This document shows positions 9,770 through 21,212 of a stretch of DNA of 64,000 nt, piece after piece (the stretch's first letter is position 1; the number at the start of each line of letters is the position of its first letter). Position numbers and translations under genes: made by a program. This DNA comes from Rhizoctonia solani. Lineage: Eukaryota; Basidiomycota; Agaricomycetes; Cantharellales; Ceratobasidiaceae. Under the pieces are notes generated by a model, which searched no databases, was not told the DNA's origin, and saw only the letters and a program-made list of their open reading frames with translations. Location of the stretch: assembly GCF_016906535.1 (NCBI RefSeq), contig NC_057373.1, positions 3,100,001-3,164,000 of the forward strand, written 5' to 3'.

Positions 9770-12411
9770 ATGCCAGCTGTGACTGCCTCTACCTCTACAT
9801 CCACCATGCAATCGTCTCCGCGAAACAAGAAGCTCGCGGGACCGCCGCCGGTGAGCGGAATCGCCCAAGCTCAAAACAAGCGCCCGTCTTTGCGATACTC
9901 GCTCAATCACCTAGGAAAAGCGCTGGCAGATGCGGTGGGAAAGGAAAGCAAATCGTCTGTGCACGTTCGGAGTGCGTCTGCCATTCCATCTTCACTGGTG
10001 GACCGATCGGGAAGTAGTACACCATCGACAAGACCATCGAGTGGGCTTGCTCGTCGACCGAGTATTGCGGGAGCGTTTGAGAGACCGTCGTTAGATGCTG
10101 CTAAACCTCCCCAGGTTCGTACTCGTACGATGTCTGCTGTCGGACGGGGCTTACCCTCCCAGTTAAAGTCTACAATTTCGCCCAAACGGGCATCGCCTCC
10201 CAAGCCGAGTCAACCTCCGCCCACGACCGCCCCTACTGCACAACCACTCACTCGCCGTCGATCCTTTATGATCAAGGGCTCTCTCACTGCCCCATCGACT
10301 ACGGCACTTCCGGCAACTGCCAATCCTTCTGGTGCAACCCCCGTCGCCGTCGGAACAACCAAACTCACGATTCGACCGAAGATGTCAGCCCCTCCCCGTG
10401 TTACGACCGAAGACGAACGGCCCATCGAGGTCAAGGAGCGACGCACGGATAGTCCCCGGGGTCCGCCTGTTGCTACTATCAACCGAACGAGAGAACGAGT
10501 CGATTCGCGTGCTTCGCCCGTTCGCCTTCCGCTTCCGACTGCCAAAGGCCGAGCCTCGCCTACTCGCAATGACCAGACCCCCACAGCGCCTCCCAAGGAC
10601 GATCGAGCTCAACGTAGGGAGCGTCGTGAAAAGGAAAAACAGGCTTCCGAAGAAAAGAAAGAAGCCATCGAGCGAGAGAAAAAGGCTGCACTGGAACGGG
10701 AGCGGGCCAAGGTCGCTGAAGCCAAAAAGGAGCCGTCGGGACACCGGACTTCTGGATCTACCGCTACTCTCACATCAACCTCGAGCATCTTTACTTCCGC
10801 CAGCCGTAGCAGTACCGGAGAATCACATACTTCTGGAGGCGCATCTACCAAACTTCCTAAATCCAACACTGCCGTCTTTCCTCGTGCTGCCCAAACCGTT
10901 GTTTTAACTCCCCGGACGATGACGACGAAGAGGACGAGCATAGCAACTCACAGACACCCATGACCCGGAGCCGAACTGCCACTGGAAGTACCCACCTTGG
11001 AGAAGTATCCTCCCCGGCGATCAGTCGCACTCTTCTTGCATCCCTCTCGGCCCAGACCGAATCTCCCATCATGGCGCCCCTCGATCAGCGCCTACGCCGC
11101 GCAGGGTCGTTTACATCGCTCAACTCGAGTCTGCCCAGTTCTACTCTTCCCAGCCCTGTACATCCTGGCACAGTCACCTTCCCTCCGCCCGCCCCTGGGC
11201 TCAAGGGCAGAGGAAACGTAAGCGACGATGACTGGCAAGAAGAGGGGGATGTATCTGCTTTACTCGAGACGGTTATTTCTCCCCTCAAGGGCCATGCAAC
11301 TCCCGCCATGCCCCGGTACACCACCTCCAAGTCCAAGTCTTCATCGAGGCCTCAGCCTCCCGAAACGCCCTCCAGGACCACGGGACTGCCAGGCCGAGAT
11401 GCACTGTCCTACGTCTCGCCAGCTCCACCGGTCGCCCCATCGGTCCAACGCACCAAGGCCGAAAAAGTGGGCAGAGAACGTCCAAACGGCGGAACACACC
11501 GTGGCCCGCGCGAGTCGATCCTTTCGTACGACGCACTCGTCGAGCGATCTCGGCTCGAAGAAGGGGACCTGGAAGATATGCTTCGCGCCCCTCCCCCCGC
11601 CGTCGGCCTCATCAGCCCCGACATGCGTCCTGCCCGGAACTTGCCTCGTCTGACAACGGCCGGTCCCAGGCGCATGAATTTGGCATTGGGCGGGATGAGC
11701 GATAGCGAAGCCGAGATTGAGGAAGAGGCCGAGGAGCAGACCGTGCACGTCCCTGCCGGTGGGCAATCCATTTCCCAAGTCTTGTTCCCCCTCCCTGGTC
11801 CTTCGAGTTCGTCTTCTCCTATCCGAGAACGCAAGAACAGTAAACTGGCTGAAAAGGAGAGGCTCTGGATGGCCAAAGAAGAAGCATGGAGCCGCGAACG
11901 GGCTGAATGGGAGACGGAGCGCGCACGATGGGAAACTGAGAGGGCAGAGTGGGAAGCTCAGCAAGCACATTGGAGCTCCCAGCGTACGCAGTGGAATACT
12001 CAGCAGTCCGCATGGTCCGGCCAGCAAACGCGATGGGAGACCGAACGTGCTGGGTGGGCCGCGCGGGAACTCGAGTTCAAGTCGGCCGTTTTGGCACGAG
12101 ACCAAGATATCGAGGCGCTCGAACAAGAGACGAGTGCACATGTTGCTGAGATAAACCAACGTTCAGAGGAGCACCGTCTGGAGATTGAAGCTTTACTTAA
12201 ACGTGTTGAAGGATTCGCTCAACAGTCGCAAGAGCTTAAATTGGCCAAGGAGCGAGAAGCCAAATTCGATGTCCAGTTGAGGTGTACCGGTGCTTTGAAC
12301 GCGTGGACCGGGGTGTGTGCGAGCTTGCGTGCCGATGCGGCGTCGTGTGCGGCCGATCGCGCGGCCTTGAGGGTGATCTTGTCAGGATTGGAAACGATGA
12401 TTAGGACGTGA
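9770..12411 (+). CDS. Ser/Pro-rich protein with C-terminal tryptophan-heptad coiled coil
   Basis: Two long frames make one protein of about 860 residues. The first, from ATG 9770, is low-complexity and rich in Ser, Pro, Thr and Arg (SP and TP motifs, RRPSIAG, RRRSF), with a charged helix of Arg/Glu/Lys around 10600-10735. The second runs to TGA at 12411. They are joined either by a 56-nt intron (10898-10953, weak donor GTTGTT, acceptor ACTCACAG) or by a frameshift near the CCCC run at 10909-10913; the skipped part reads DDDDEEDEHSNS in the downstream frame. The C-terminus forms a coiled coil with Trp at every seventh residue ten times (11866-12057), then a conventional coiled coil and a Cys/Ala-rich end. 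No enzymatic domain was recognised. It may be a scaffold, cytoskeletal or septal protein; that is a guess. Confidence 0.75.
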
Positions 12412-14395
12412 TGTAAATGAATGTGAGTGCCCTACCCTATCCTTGTATCTGAGCCCTGGCTGATTTATAAAAATGGATCCAGAATTACTCCGCATGCTAA
12501 AAGAAAACAAATCAAGCAAGGCACAGACTCTTTCTCCCATATTTAACATACCCGATCGTATTTAGCCGCGTGCGCGGGACGCATACACTATTGAACCTAC
12601 GTCCTCACCGCATGCCCCTTGTCTCCTTCCTGTCTTTACGCCCCCACTACCACCACCACAGCTTACGAATACTGTCTTTTCTACGCATCATGGGTCTTGC
12701 TCTCACTGTTCTTATTGTCTTGATTTGTTTGACTTGTTTATTTTGTTTTTGTTTTGATTCTTGCTTTGTCTTTGGTATGGATTATGCATCTAGGCTTTTT
12801 GTTTTATATTTGAGCGAGTTTGAGCAAGGACGGGTGAGGGCAAGTGTGAGGGTGTGGTGGCTAGGTCCGGTCGGAGTTTGACTTGGCCGGATCGGTCCGA
12901 TGCGGGATAGAAGAATGTATCCGATGCAGAGTTTGGATAGCTGTATGCGCTTGTTTACAGCAAGCTGCGCGGTGAGAGACTCTACGATTTGGTTGAACTG
13001 TGCATATCAAGAACGGATGTTGTTCAAGTTTTATCGAGTTTAAAAGCAACCATCGATATCCGAATTTTGGTATGGGGACTTGTAGCATATGCACGCGCCA
13101 AGGTTTCCATGTGTGGCTATGGCTAGAACTCTGAAAGTATATGTGTATTATTTCTGCGCCCTCCACAGCTGCTAGTGGAAGGTGAGTGCTCCTCGGTATG
13201 GAAGGTACCCGGCTTGCGAATTGAACGCATCGATTCCAAGACTATTACATTGCTAGGCACTAACACTATGGTATGTCCTTTGTACTCACTCGCATATATA
13301 CGTTCTTGGATATTCACGTTGAGGACTTTGGGATGTTCAGGGAATAAGAAAGGGTACGGGGCAGATTGATTGTAATATAGTGTGTACACTATAGCATGTT
13401 TCTAACCAAATTCATCCTCGTCAATACTACTGGGGTACGGAATAAATGATTCAATTTCACCCGACTAGAGTCCTCGGAGTCTTACTCGGCCTCGGGTAGG
13501 GGACTGGCGATAAGCAGGCTGGGGTAGGGTAAAATAGTAATACAACCGATATCTGGTGCCGGCAGGATGGGCGGGGGGGGGGGGGGCAGGAGGTCTAGAG
13601 GCGGTGCGCCAAACCAGGGTGCTACTAGTGCCGCACCATCAAGCGAGCTTGGGTAGGCAGCCAAACCTGATCGTGTGTGTGTATATGCCGAACAATATAT
13701 GGTAATCAGGCCCGAGTGCGAAAGTGGCATGGCTTGCAATATAGTGCGAGCCCTAACTGCTCGTGAGGCTAATTGGTTGCCCTTCCGTTCTTCGGTGAGT
13801 CCCACTCACACCGTTTTGTATAGAGGGAGAAGGCAAAGCGCGCAAGTGCCGTTGGGATATGTTATAAACAACACCAGAATACATTACATGGATGGACAGC
13901 GGCGACAAGCGGATAATTTAACCAACCTGACCCAGTATAACTTCGCAGACTTTGTGAACTCTGTAGCAAAACTCCGCGTACCAGAAACCCAAGTGCATAC
14001 GATCGGTTACTTGTCTTTTCTATGATCCGGCTATGTATCGGGGTAGATCTGATCCCAGTCTATACATCGAATGAGAGCCCTGGACTAGAATGATTGCCTC
14101 ATTCAATTCTTGGCTAAGTATATCGATAAGAGCCTAGTATCTACATAAGCTCGGCTACTGAATACCCGAGGCCGAGCATAACCGTCCCGAGCTATGTCAC
14201 CAGTACTGGCTTGTGAACATTCCCGAGTCCTAGCTATTCTGACAGTTACCTACTTAAAGCTAGATACTGTAAATCAAGCTTGATAACAACAGAACCCGAG
14301 GTTTATCGTAACATTATTGCTTAGACTTGAGCCTGAAATTTGGTATACTCTTCGCTTGTGCACGCTCTGCTTGGAATATCGCTCTTGCCATAGAA
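12412..14395. other. Intergenic region, no gene recognised
   Basis: It contains T-rich sequence after the coiled-coil gene (12690-12800) and a run of 14 G (about 13573-13586). Frames at 12570, 13123, 13482 and 13675 show no family resemblance and no consistent splice signals. Confidence 0.5.
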
Positions 14396-15560
14396 ATGTC
14401 GACCACTCCGCTTGAGCTATCAGGAACTGGCACCCCTTCAGGATCTCAGGTTGAACGCTCTTTCACTCCGATACCTGGATCTAACGTCTACATCTCGCAT
14501 CCGCCTGCTGGTAACAACAAAGGTGCAGATGGAGGGAGGAAAGATCCTAGGTCGGTGTCATTTAAACACCAAACTACTCCCGAAACTGATCTAGCCTAAC
14601 GTATTACTAGAGTGGTGCTGATCTTTGGATGGAGTAAGTAATTGGACGCGCCAAAGTCAAATGTTTCATCAATAATTGGAATCTCTAGTGGGGGCTCAGC
14701 TTCTGCACCTATACAAATACACAGAACAATACAATAAGCTGTACCCTTCTGCGACGTTGATAATTGTTCGGGCAAAACCAAACTATTTCTGGAGCAACGA
14801 AACCACTAGGGTGCGAATACAATAGGATCCGTTCACTTTCACCTACTGATATCCACGTGTACAGAAAGCTGCGGTTTTTCCCGTCGTCAAACTTTTACGA
14901 GATGCAGGTATCCATGAAAACACGGTGGCGAGGAGCTCTGGTCTACTTGTACATACTTTCTCCAACGGTAAGCAGCTTACACTTTATCTAAGTGTTTGAG
15001 CCTAGTAAGCATTTTTCTACTTACTAGGCGGCGCTCTCAATGAGACTACTCTGGGTCGTGCGATCACGGATACCTACCCACCCACCAATACTCCTGCAAT
15101 TCCCGCTCAAGCTCTCATTTATGACTCACTTCCTGGGGTTCTCAATATGCGCGTCACACTCCTTGCGTTTACAGCTGCCATTCGTTCTCCGGCCTTCCGC
15201 ACTATTGCCAAATTCGTTTTGGGGATATTATATGCTCTGGGAGCGACATGGGGATACTTTGAGAGCATTATGTTTGGTCAAAAGGAAGATCTCGTCGCCA
15301 AGTTGAAGAGGGAGCTTAATGAAGCGAAGCTTTTGCCCCAGCTTATACCCAGGACGTATGTGTATTCGGATGCTGACGAGTTGATTCCCGCCGAAAGTGT
15401 CGAGAGACACGCAGCGAAAGCAAAGGAGTTGGTTGGCGGTGACTCAGGTTTCATAAAACTGGTCAAGTTTCAAGGAAGTCCCCATGTTGCACATGCAAGG
15501 AAAGATCCAAAGAGATACTGGGATACAGTTGTGCAGACTTGGGAAGCATCCACTTCCTAA
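14396..15560 (+). CDS. TMEM53/DUF829 (PaxU-like) alpha/beta-hydrolase-fold protein
   Basis: Spliced gene of about 310 residues starting at ATG 14396 (MSTTPLELSGTGTPSG). Exons join as ...RVVLIFGWMGAQLLHLYKY, then IIVRAKPNYFWSNETTR, KAAVFPVVKLLRDAGIHEN, LLVHTFSNGGALNETTLGR, and a last exon ending VVQTWEASTS with TAA at 15558-15560. The GWMGAQ motif, the nucleophile-elbow HTFSNGG, the acid loop YVYSDADELIP and the histidine loop FQGSPHVAHARKDPKRYW are the signature blocks of the TMEM53/DUF829 family, giving a putative Ser-Asp-His triad. Hydrophobic segments near AAIRSPAFRTIAKFVLGIL could anchor it in a membrane. Fungal members include PaxU of indole-diterpene clusters, but no such cluster surrounds this gene, so a general hydrolase role is more likely. 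The substrate is unknown. Confidence 0.88.
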
Positions 15561-17269
15561 GTAATATAGCATTTTGGTCTTGTACGTTTCCGGTTTGGGG
15601 GCCTGACAATTAACAAAGCGGTGCTAGGACACAAAACGGCATAGATTATATTAAGCATAAGTGCATATAGACACATCCATGTTGGTTACGCATCCCACAT
15701 CCGGAACTCGTGGTCCGGTCCCAGTTCTATTAGCATCGCGCCGGTACCATGATGATGCTTTGTCAAATGCTTGTTCCCTTGATCTCTCGTCGTAAACTGA
15801 AGATTACAAGTAGAAGTAGGGCACCGGAACCCTGTAATTGTTGGTTGTAAGTACCGGTATACGCTCCATACATCATGTCTTACATTTAACCTTGTTGTGC
15901 GCCATTATATGCCGCTATAGTATTGTGCGTAAATGCAAGAACTGTTGCTTGATAGGGGCGCACTACCATGCACTCACGATTAGATTGGTGGGTTTGACTG
16001 CCCATTCTTTGCCCGAGGCAGGATTAGCTCTGAGACAGAGTGAGCAACGGACTCTGGGAACAGGGCAGAATCTGCGAAGTTCGTCTGTGTATTGAAAAAC
16101 AAAAGAAATAATACGGCCCCTAGTATTGAGGCCTGGTGGTACTTCCATTACTGGCACTAGCGTTGATAAGTTATATGTGATTTGGACGTCAATGAGGTTT
16201 TGGTTCGCCCCGAGTTCGCCGTCGAGGTTTAGTTCTGAGGGATTGTTAAGTGAAGCCTCAGATATTCCAGGTTGGTTACTCATGCCCTGGGGGATCAAAG
16301 TGGGCCATAAAGAAGAGTCTGTCAAAGCCGGTTCAATAGAGAGTAAGCTCATGGGTTGGATATTGGAGCTCCATAAATCGGAAAATTCCATGAGAACTTG
16401 TAGAAAGCAGATATGGGGGTACAACTTGCACGGGCTTGGATGGCCAACCCAATATATCTCTTATTAAGAGACCAGATGAGCTACCGAACCAGACATCGAA
16501 TGAGCTGAAGCATACATAAATGTACAATGAACGAACCTTGATGCTTAAGAAAGACCATCGGATATTTGTTTATGGTAATGGTGATAATTCATGAAACCAC
16601 CGAAAGTTTATAGTTAAGCATGCCAAATCTACAATTGATGAATCCTGCGAATACTGGCCAACGTAATGAGATGACCTGGTAAACATGATTTCAGGACATT
16701 GTACATTGTACATTATAGGCGGTAGTGATGGAGTTGCTCATTCTTGCTGGTCTAATTAGACATTCATCGTGTAACTCGGGTATATCGAATATGCGTACGA
16801 TTATCCGAGATTGACCTAGCAAAGTTAACTAATGACCTCCCTTGCAGCCCTGTTCATCTAGCTGATCATTTAGGAAATGTACCGCTTTATGTTTATGATG
16901 GCTAAAACTATTATATGGTTTCAACTCTCAATCTATCGAGTTAATTGATGCGTGGTGTCAATATTAGCCACGGTAAACCCCCAAAGTACGGAAAATCGGC
17001 ACCGATATACCGTGACCGGTCTCCCGAGCCTTGTACCCAGAAAATCAAAATCAAAATCTACACTGGACAACACACGGGGGTGAGCCAGGGATGAGGATTC
17101 ATGGAAATCATGGTTCGGTTGTGCTAAACTCCGCATATAAGTTATAGCTTATTATGTACGGTAGATCCGCACTTTCGGAGTTCGCCGTGAGCGCTTTCCA
17201 TGAATAATTATGAAATCGCGAAAAAAAAAACTATGGTACAGTAAAGCGGAATCGAAAATCATGATTGAT
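15561..17269. other. Intergenic region apart from the doubtful frame at 15963-16424
   Basis: AT-rich sequence between the TMEM53-like gene and the 3' end of the flavoprotein gene. No repeats or RNA genes were recognised. Confidence 0.45.
15963..16424 (-). CDS. Possible coding fragment, unidentified
   Basis: A 153-codon frame reads MEFSDLWSSNIQPMSLLS... through an acidic, Asn/Ser/Leu-rich stretch. A short pyrimidine-rich intron-like segment ending ACACAG (about 16090) could shift the tail into ADSALFPESVAHSVSEL. The composition recalls activation regions of fungal transcription factors, but no DNA-binding domain is visible upstream. It could be a fragment of a gene or chance. Confidence 0.22.
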   Translation of the reverse strand: MYPHICFLQVLMEFSDLWSSNIQPMSLLSIEPALTDSSLWPTLIPQGMSNQPGISEASLNNPSELNLDGELGANQNLIDVQITYNLSTLVPVMEVPPGLNTRGRIISFVFQYTDELRRFCPVPRVRCSLCLRANPASGKEWAVKPTNLIVSAW

Positions 17270-18766
17270 TTAATAGCCCAATGTCTTTCTGATACTAGGA
17301 ACGAATAGGTCCGTTGACTTCCCTTTCGTTACCATCCAATCACCCATGACCATGTTACTCACGAACGGCGCAAATCCACGCCCGCCCTTGAGGCCAAGTG
17401 TTACCATGATCAACTCGGGTTTACCCTTGTATTCAGAAAGTTTGCCACCACTGATGGCGGCCAAAATATTCTTAACCAGGACGGGAGCATGTCCGGTAGC
17501 AGCTTTCAGATACATCTGGAAATTTAAGCACGAATAAGCATAGCAACGGAGGGGATGGATGGATGATAAACCTTTTGTTCAGGCCACTCAATTATATCAC
17601 CTAGTGCCCAGATGTTATGTGTGCCAGATGCGAATTTGACGCGAAGATCAGGGGTGACATGAACTGTCCCCCTAGCGGTAAGCGCGCTAGGATCCAGCGA
17701 GCGGAGGCATGATGCTGAATCGGTATATCAATCCAGGATCCAAGTTAGAGAGATAAAGCAAACTCACTATTAGGCTGGCCACCAGTGGCATTGATCTACG
17801 AGTTACTTGTATTGATTCCTCTCCAAATCTGTGTAAAGTCTCAAATCACTCACTACAAGGTCTGCCTGGATCTGCTTTCCACTTTCCGTAGTCACGATTC
17901 CATCTTGAGGGATGGCTTCGGGTGAGATCTTGTCTCCGAGAATTACGTTTACGCCCATCTTTGTGAGTCCGTTGTATAACGACTTGCGAAATTTCGGTGG
18001 ATATGTTGCATTTATGATCATTAGTGCTCCATGAACAATCGTTACCCTCTTGTCCGGCATGAAATATCGCAGCTCGCCAGCATATTCTATGAACAGCGTA
18101 TTAGTGCATTCAAGTTTATTGGTTGAAACACACATACCAACTCCCACAGCCCCTCCACCAACTATCACTATATTCTGCGCGGCTTCTAGCTTGGTCCGAA
18201 ACGCTCGTAGGTACTCGATCGCATCAACGCGAGCAGGCGGGAGAGCCAGCGAGCCATTCCAAATACTTCCGGTGGCAAGAATCAGGTGCTCAAACGGTAT
18301 AGACCCACCATCGGTAACTACTGCAGCCGAAGTTATCTCCCTCACGTTAGAATGGACAATGTTGACCAGGGGCCCGAAAGCCCTATCGTAGGGAATAAGT
18401 CCTCTTTCGTCAAAAGATCCCTCATTAGTGACTGATGCCCGCTACATAGATTGAGTGTCAGTGTGATCGAGGCTATGATAGGAAAGAAGTTGTGCGTACT
18501 ATCAACGAGGGCCAGTGGGCATAATAATCTCGCTGTTCAATCACAACTATAGATTTCCATGTATTTTCAGGACTTTCAGAGTTGTATAGAAATGTTAGAA
18601 ACATACCTAGTAAGTGCGTTTCTCGATTCAATCGTTTCTGAAGCGCCTGGATCAATGGTACGCCCCCTCCACCACTATAGACGCCCCCCAGTCAAAACCA
18701 GCCTATAACGGAATAAATAACAGCATGGTCAGGTACTCACGCGCCAATAACAACAATATTCTTCAT
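17270..18766 (-). CDS. AIF/FSP1-like FAD-dependent oxidoreductase
   Basis: About 370 residues over about seven exons. It starts at 18766 with MKNIVVIGA; the next exon gives GGGGVPLIQALQKRLNRETH, completing the FAD-binding glycine-rich loop. Further exons read VVIEQRDYYAHWPSLI, then RASVTNEGSFDERGLIPYD, HLILATGSIWNG and IVIVGGGAVGVEYAGEL (second Rossmann loop, NAD(P)H site), then KMGVNVILGDKI, INATGGQPN and HNIWALGDIIEWPEQK (FAD-contacting GD), ending IRKTLGY with TAA at 17270-17272. The layout matches apoptosis-inducing-factor homologs of the AIFM2/FSP1 type, which oxidise NAD(P)H and reduce quinones. There is no mitochondrial presequence, so it is probably cytosolic or peripheral on membranes. 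All introns are GT-AG. Confidence 0.9.
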
Positions 18767-19706
18767 AACTGGATAGCTGGTCGTAATGTGTCTTGAGATT
18801 AAATCGGTATTACGTTGATACAAGGGAGTTGGCCAAGCCGGTGGCAACTACAGGAGTGGGGACGTAGATCAACCACGCCATGGCCTCGCAGCCCTTTATA
18901 GTCGGTACTCTATTACAGATCAGTACTCCAGGTTAGTCCAACCCGCGGTACCCGGGCATGTCAGGCAGGCTGTGGCAGTTTGTCAAATCGATTCAGGGGA
19001 GATTGCCCAAAGGAGAGTTTGTAATTGAACTATGCGCCAATAAGATTCACGATCGACTTCGACACTTGTGCATAAAGATGACGTTTTGTTAATTTTGTGT
19101 ATAACTGGGCGATGTACTCTAAGCACGAAGAAGTCCATGATGAGGCACTGATATCTTCGGTGAATGATGTATTGTGTCTGGCTAACTCAACTATTCTCTG
19201 GGTTGTTTATACTCCCAGGCTGAGGACATTATAATCAACCAAAGGCGATTCCAAGAGCAACATATTCGACGGAAGATAAAGAAAACTTCTTTATACAATT
19301 ATCTCCCTTCTGTGAATCTAAACTCCGTAGCGGTGATCGGGTTCAAAGGAAGCTTATGCAATCTCACAATAAGAATAGATTATTCACAAAGGGATTAAGA
19401 GAAGCCCCAGAGAGTAGCTTGTACCTTTCTGCGCCAAGCCCTACTATTACCGTGAGAAAGCCTACCTCAGACAAGAAATATACGCTTGATATACCGAAAA
19501 CAAAACCGCACAGCATACACCCGTCGGTCTTGATTTCCCGTGTGCCAATACGTCACTTGATAATGCAACCAGAAGGGCGAGCTTTCAATCGCCAATCGGT
19601 GGTTCATGTCCAGATATGATATATTTAAACGTGTGTATGTATGTTTCAATCAAAACGTGTAATCTGTGGATTCCACCAAAGCTAGAGTAAAGGTCAGAGA
19701 GACGGA
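18767..19706. other. Intergenic region between AIF-like gene and SGT2
   Basis: It contains the promoter of the flavoprotein gene and the 3' flank of SGT2. The frame at 19356-19619 has no recognisable product. Confidence 0.45.
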
Positions 19707-21073
19707 CTAGGCATTGCCAGGCGGTGGTGCGCCTCGACCTGCTCCGCCCATAAAGTTTGATGCCCTAGGTAAAGGTAAATCATAGACAGAGCGAATCAAA
19801 TAGCGACCAAAACTTACAATTCTCTCAACGAAGGATCCGCCATAATCTCAGCCATGCTTGGCATCCCACCACCACTCTGAGCTCGACTTGCCTATTTACA
19901 GCTCAAGTTAGACAACACAGGATTAGTGTAACTCGGTGGCACGCACCATGTTCCTAATAGCCGGATTCTGCATCAGTTGATCCATGCCTCCATTTGCCAT
20001 CATCTGCTGAGCCATGGCCATGATTTGTGGATTATTGAGCATGCTAGCCAGGTCTGGCATTCCCCCTCCTCCGCCAGCTCCACCAGCACCGGCACCGGCA
20101 CCGGCACCGGCGCCAGCCCCTGCGCCGCCACCCATGCCACCCATAAGGTTAGCCATCTGGCTCCAGTCGAATCCACCGCCTCCTGGAGGCGGAGAAGCAG
20201 CTGGAGGCGCACGAGTCGTAGCGGCAGCAGAAGAGCCTCCAAGTTTCGATTGAGCGTTGGATAACCCCTGCTTGAGATTCGCGTTATTAGGCTCGATCGC
20301 GAGGCCGCGTTCAAAGGCAGCTTTGGCAGCTTCGTAGTCGCCCAGAGAGAAATGCGCATGTCTATCCGTGCAGTCATATTCGGTGGCTGTCGCGGAGTGG
20401 TTACTAAAAAAGAAGTGGAAAACTCACCCGAGCCTCGAGTAAGCCTTGACGAACTTGGGGTCCACGGCAATGGCCATTTCGGCATCGTCTGCAGCTACGG
20501 CGTGATCGCCCATTGAACTCCACGCGGCCGCACGGTTGGAGTAGTAAACCGGGTTGTTGGGATCCAAGGCGATAGCCTCGGTGTACGCGTCGACAGCGCG
20601 GTTGTATTCTTTGCTGGCTATGAAGTTGTTGCCGTCCTGCTTGTGCTTTTCCGCTTTTGCTTTATCTGCAGCAGAGGGTCCGGATGGCGTTGATGCAGCA
20701 GGGGTCGAGGCAGATTTGGTATCCTTAATAGCATAGATTGGTGAACAGGACATTTGGGCATAGGGAGAGAGACTGACCTGAGCGCCGACCTTATCCTTCG
20801 TCTTGAGATATACTTCGAATAGGGACTGGAGAGTCGCAGGCTTGATGCTAAGCTTCTCCTTTTGCTCTGTATTGGAAGGATCGACGCCAAATGCTTCTCC
20901 TATGCATTGGACTGCATTGATACATGAGAGACATATTCTCCAAATTCTAGATCTAGATACATACTTGCAACCTCAATGCCCTCTTTGTCGTCGCTTTTGA
21001 TAGACCCATCTGTAATAGAGCTATCTAGGAACTCAATGATGGAAAGTACCAATTTCTGTTTCTTATCGGCCAT
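19707..21073 (-). CDS. SGT2: Small glutamine-rich TPR co-chaperone SGT2
   Basis: Starts at 21073 (MADKKQKLVLSIIEFLDSSI) with the N-terminal dimerisation domain that binds Get4/Get5, then a Ser/Ala/Pro linker and three TPR repeats (HKQDGNNFIASKEYNRAVDA; NPVYYSNRAAAWSSMGDH; FVKAYSRLGHAHFSLGDYEA), followed by a Met/Gln-rich C-terminal domain (NPQIMAMAQQMMANGGMDQ, then NPAIRNM) that holds hydrophobic tail anchors. It ends GRGAPPPGNA with TAG at 19707-19709. In the GET pathway SGT2 receives tail-anchored proteins and passes them toward Get3; its TPRs bind Hsp70/Hsp90. A Gly-Ala repeat encoded by a GGCACC-type microsatellite (20086-20130) sits between TPR and tail. It shares a 139-bp divergent promoter with PRP19. 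Confidence 0.93.
20086..20130 (-). repeat. GC-rich hexamer microsatellite in SGT2
   Basis: Tandem CACCGG/GCACCG units encode a Gly-Ala dipeptide run in the linker before the Met/Gln-rich domain. The tract is likely to vary in length between strains (inference). Confidence 0.7.
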
Positions 21074-21212
21074 ACTCAGTCAGGCGCAGGATGGATTGGG
21101 ATGAAATAGGACAGAGGGTGTACGCGCGGCAATTGGAATAGTCGAGTGGGCTGTTTGCACATGTATTTGTTGTTTAGCCACGCGCTTGTAGTTGACCACA
21201 ACTGCCGTCGAC
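21074..21212. promoter_or_regulatory. Divergent promoter SGT2 / PRP19
   Basis: Only 139 bp separate the two start codons, so both transcripts must start within this stretch. It contains no obvious TATA box. Confidence 0.6.

Noticed and set aside
10332..10907. 191-codon frame overlapping the Ser/Pro-rich gene
   Set aside because: It is a shadow of the main frame; its Arg/Pro-rich composition follows from shifted reading of the Ser/Pro codons.
12570..12881. 103-codon hydrophobic ORF after the Trp-heptad gene
   Set aside because: T-rich sequence downstream of a gene gives Leu/Phe/Cys-rich frames by composition; no start context, splice signals or family resemblance.
13573..13586. Run of 14 G as a G-quadruplex or switch element
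   Set aside because: An isolated homopolymer in an intergenic region with no gene context; similar G-runs at 4681 and 6910 suggest general microsatellite noise.
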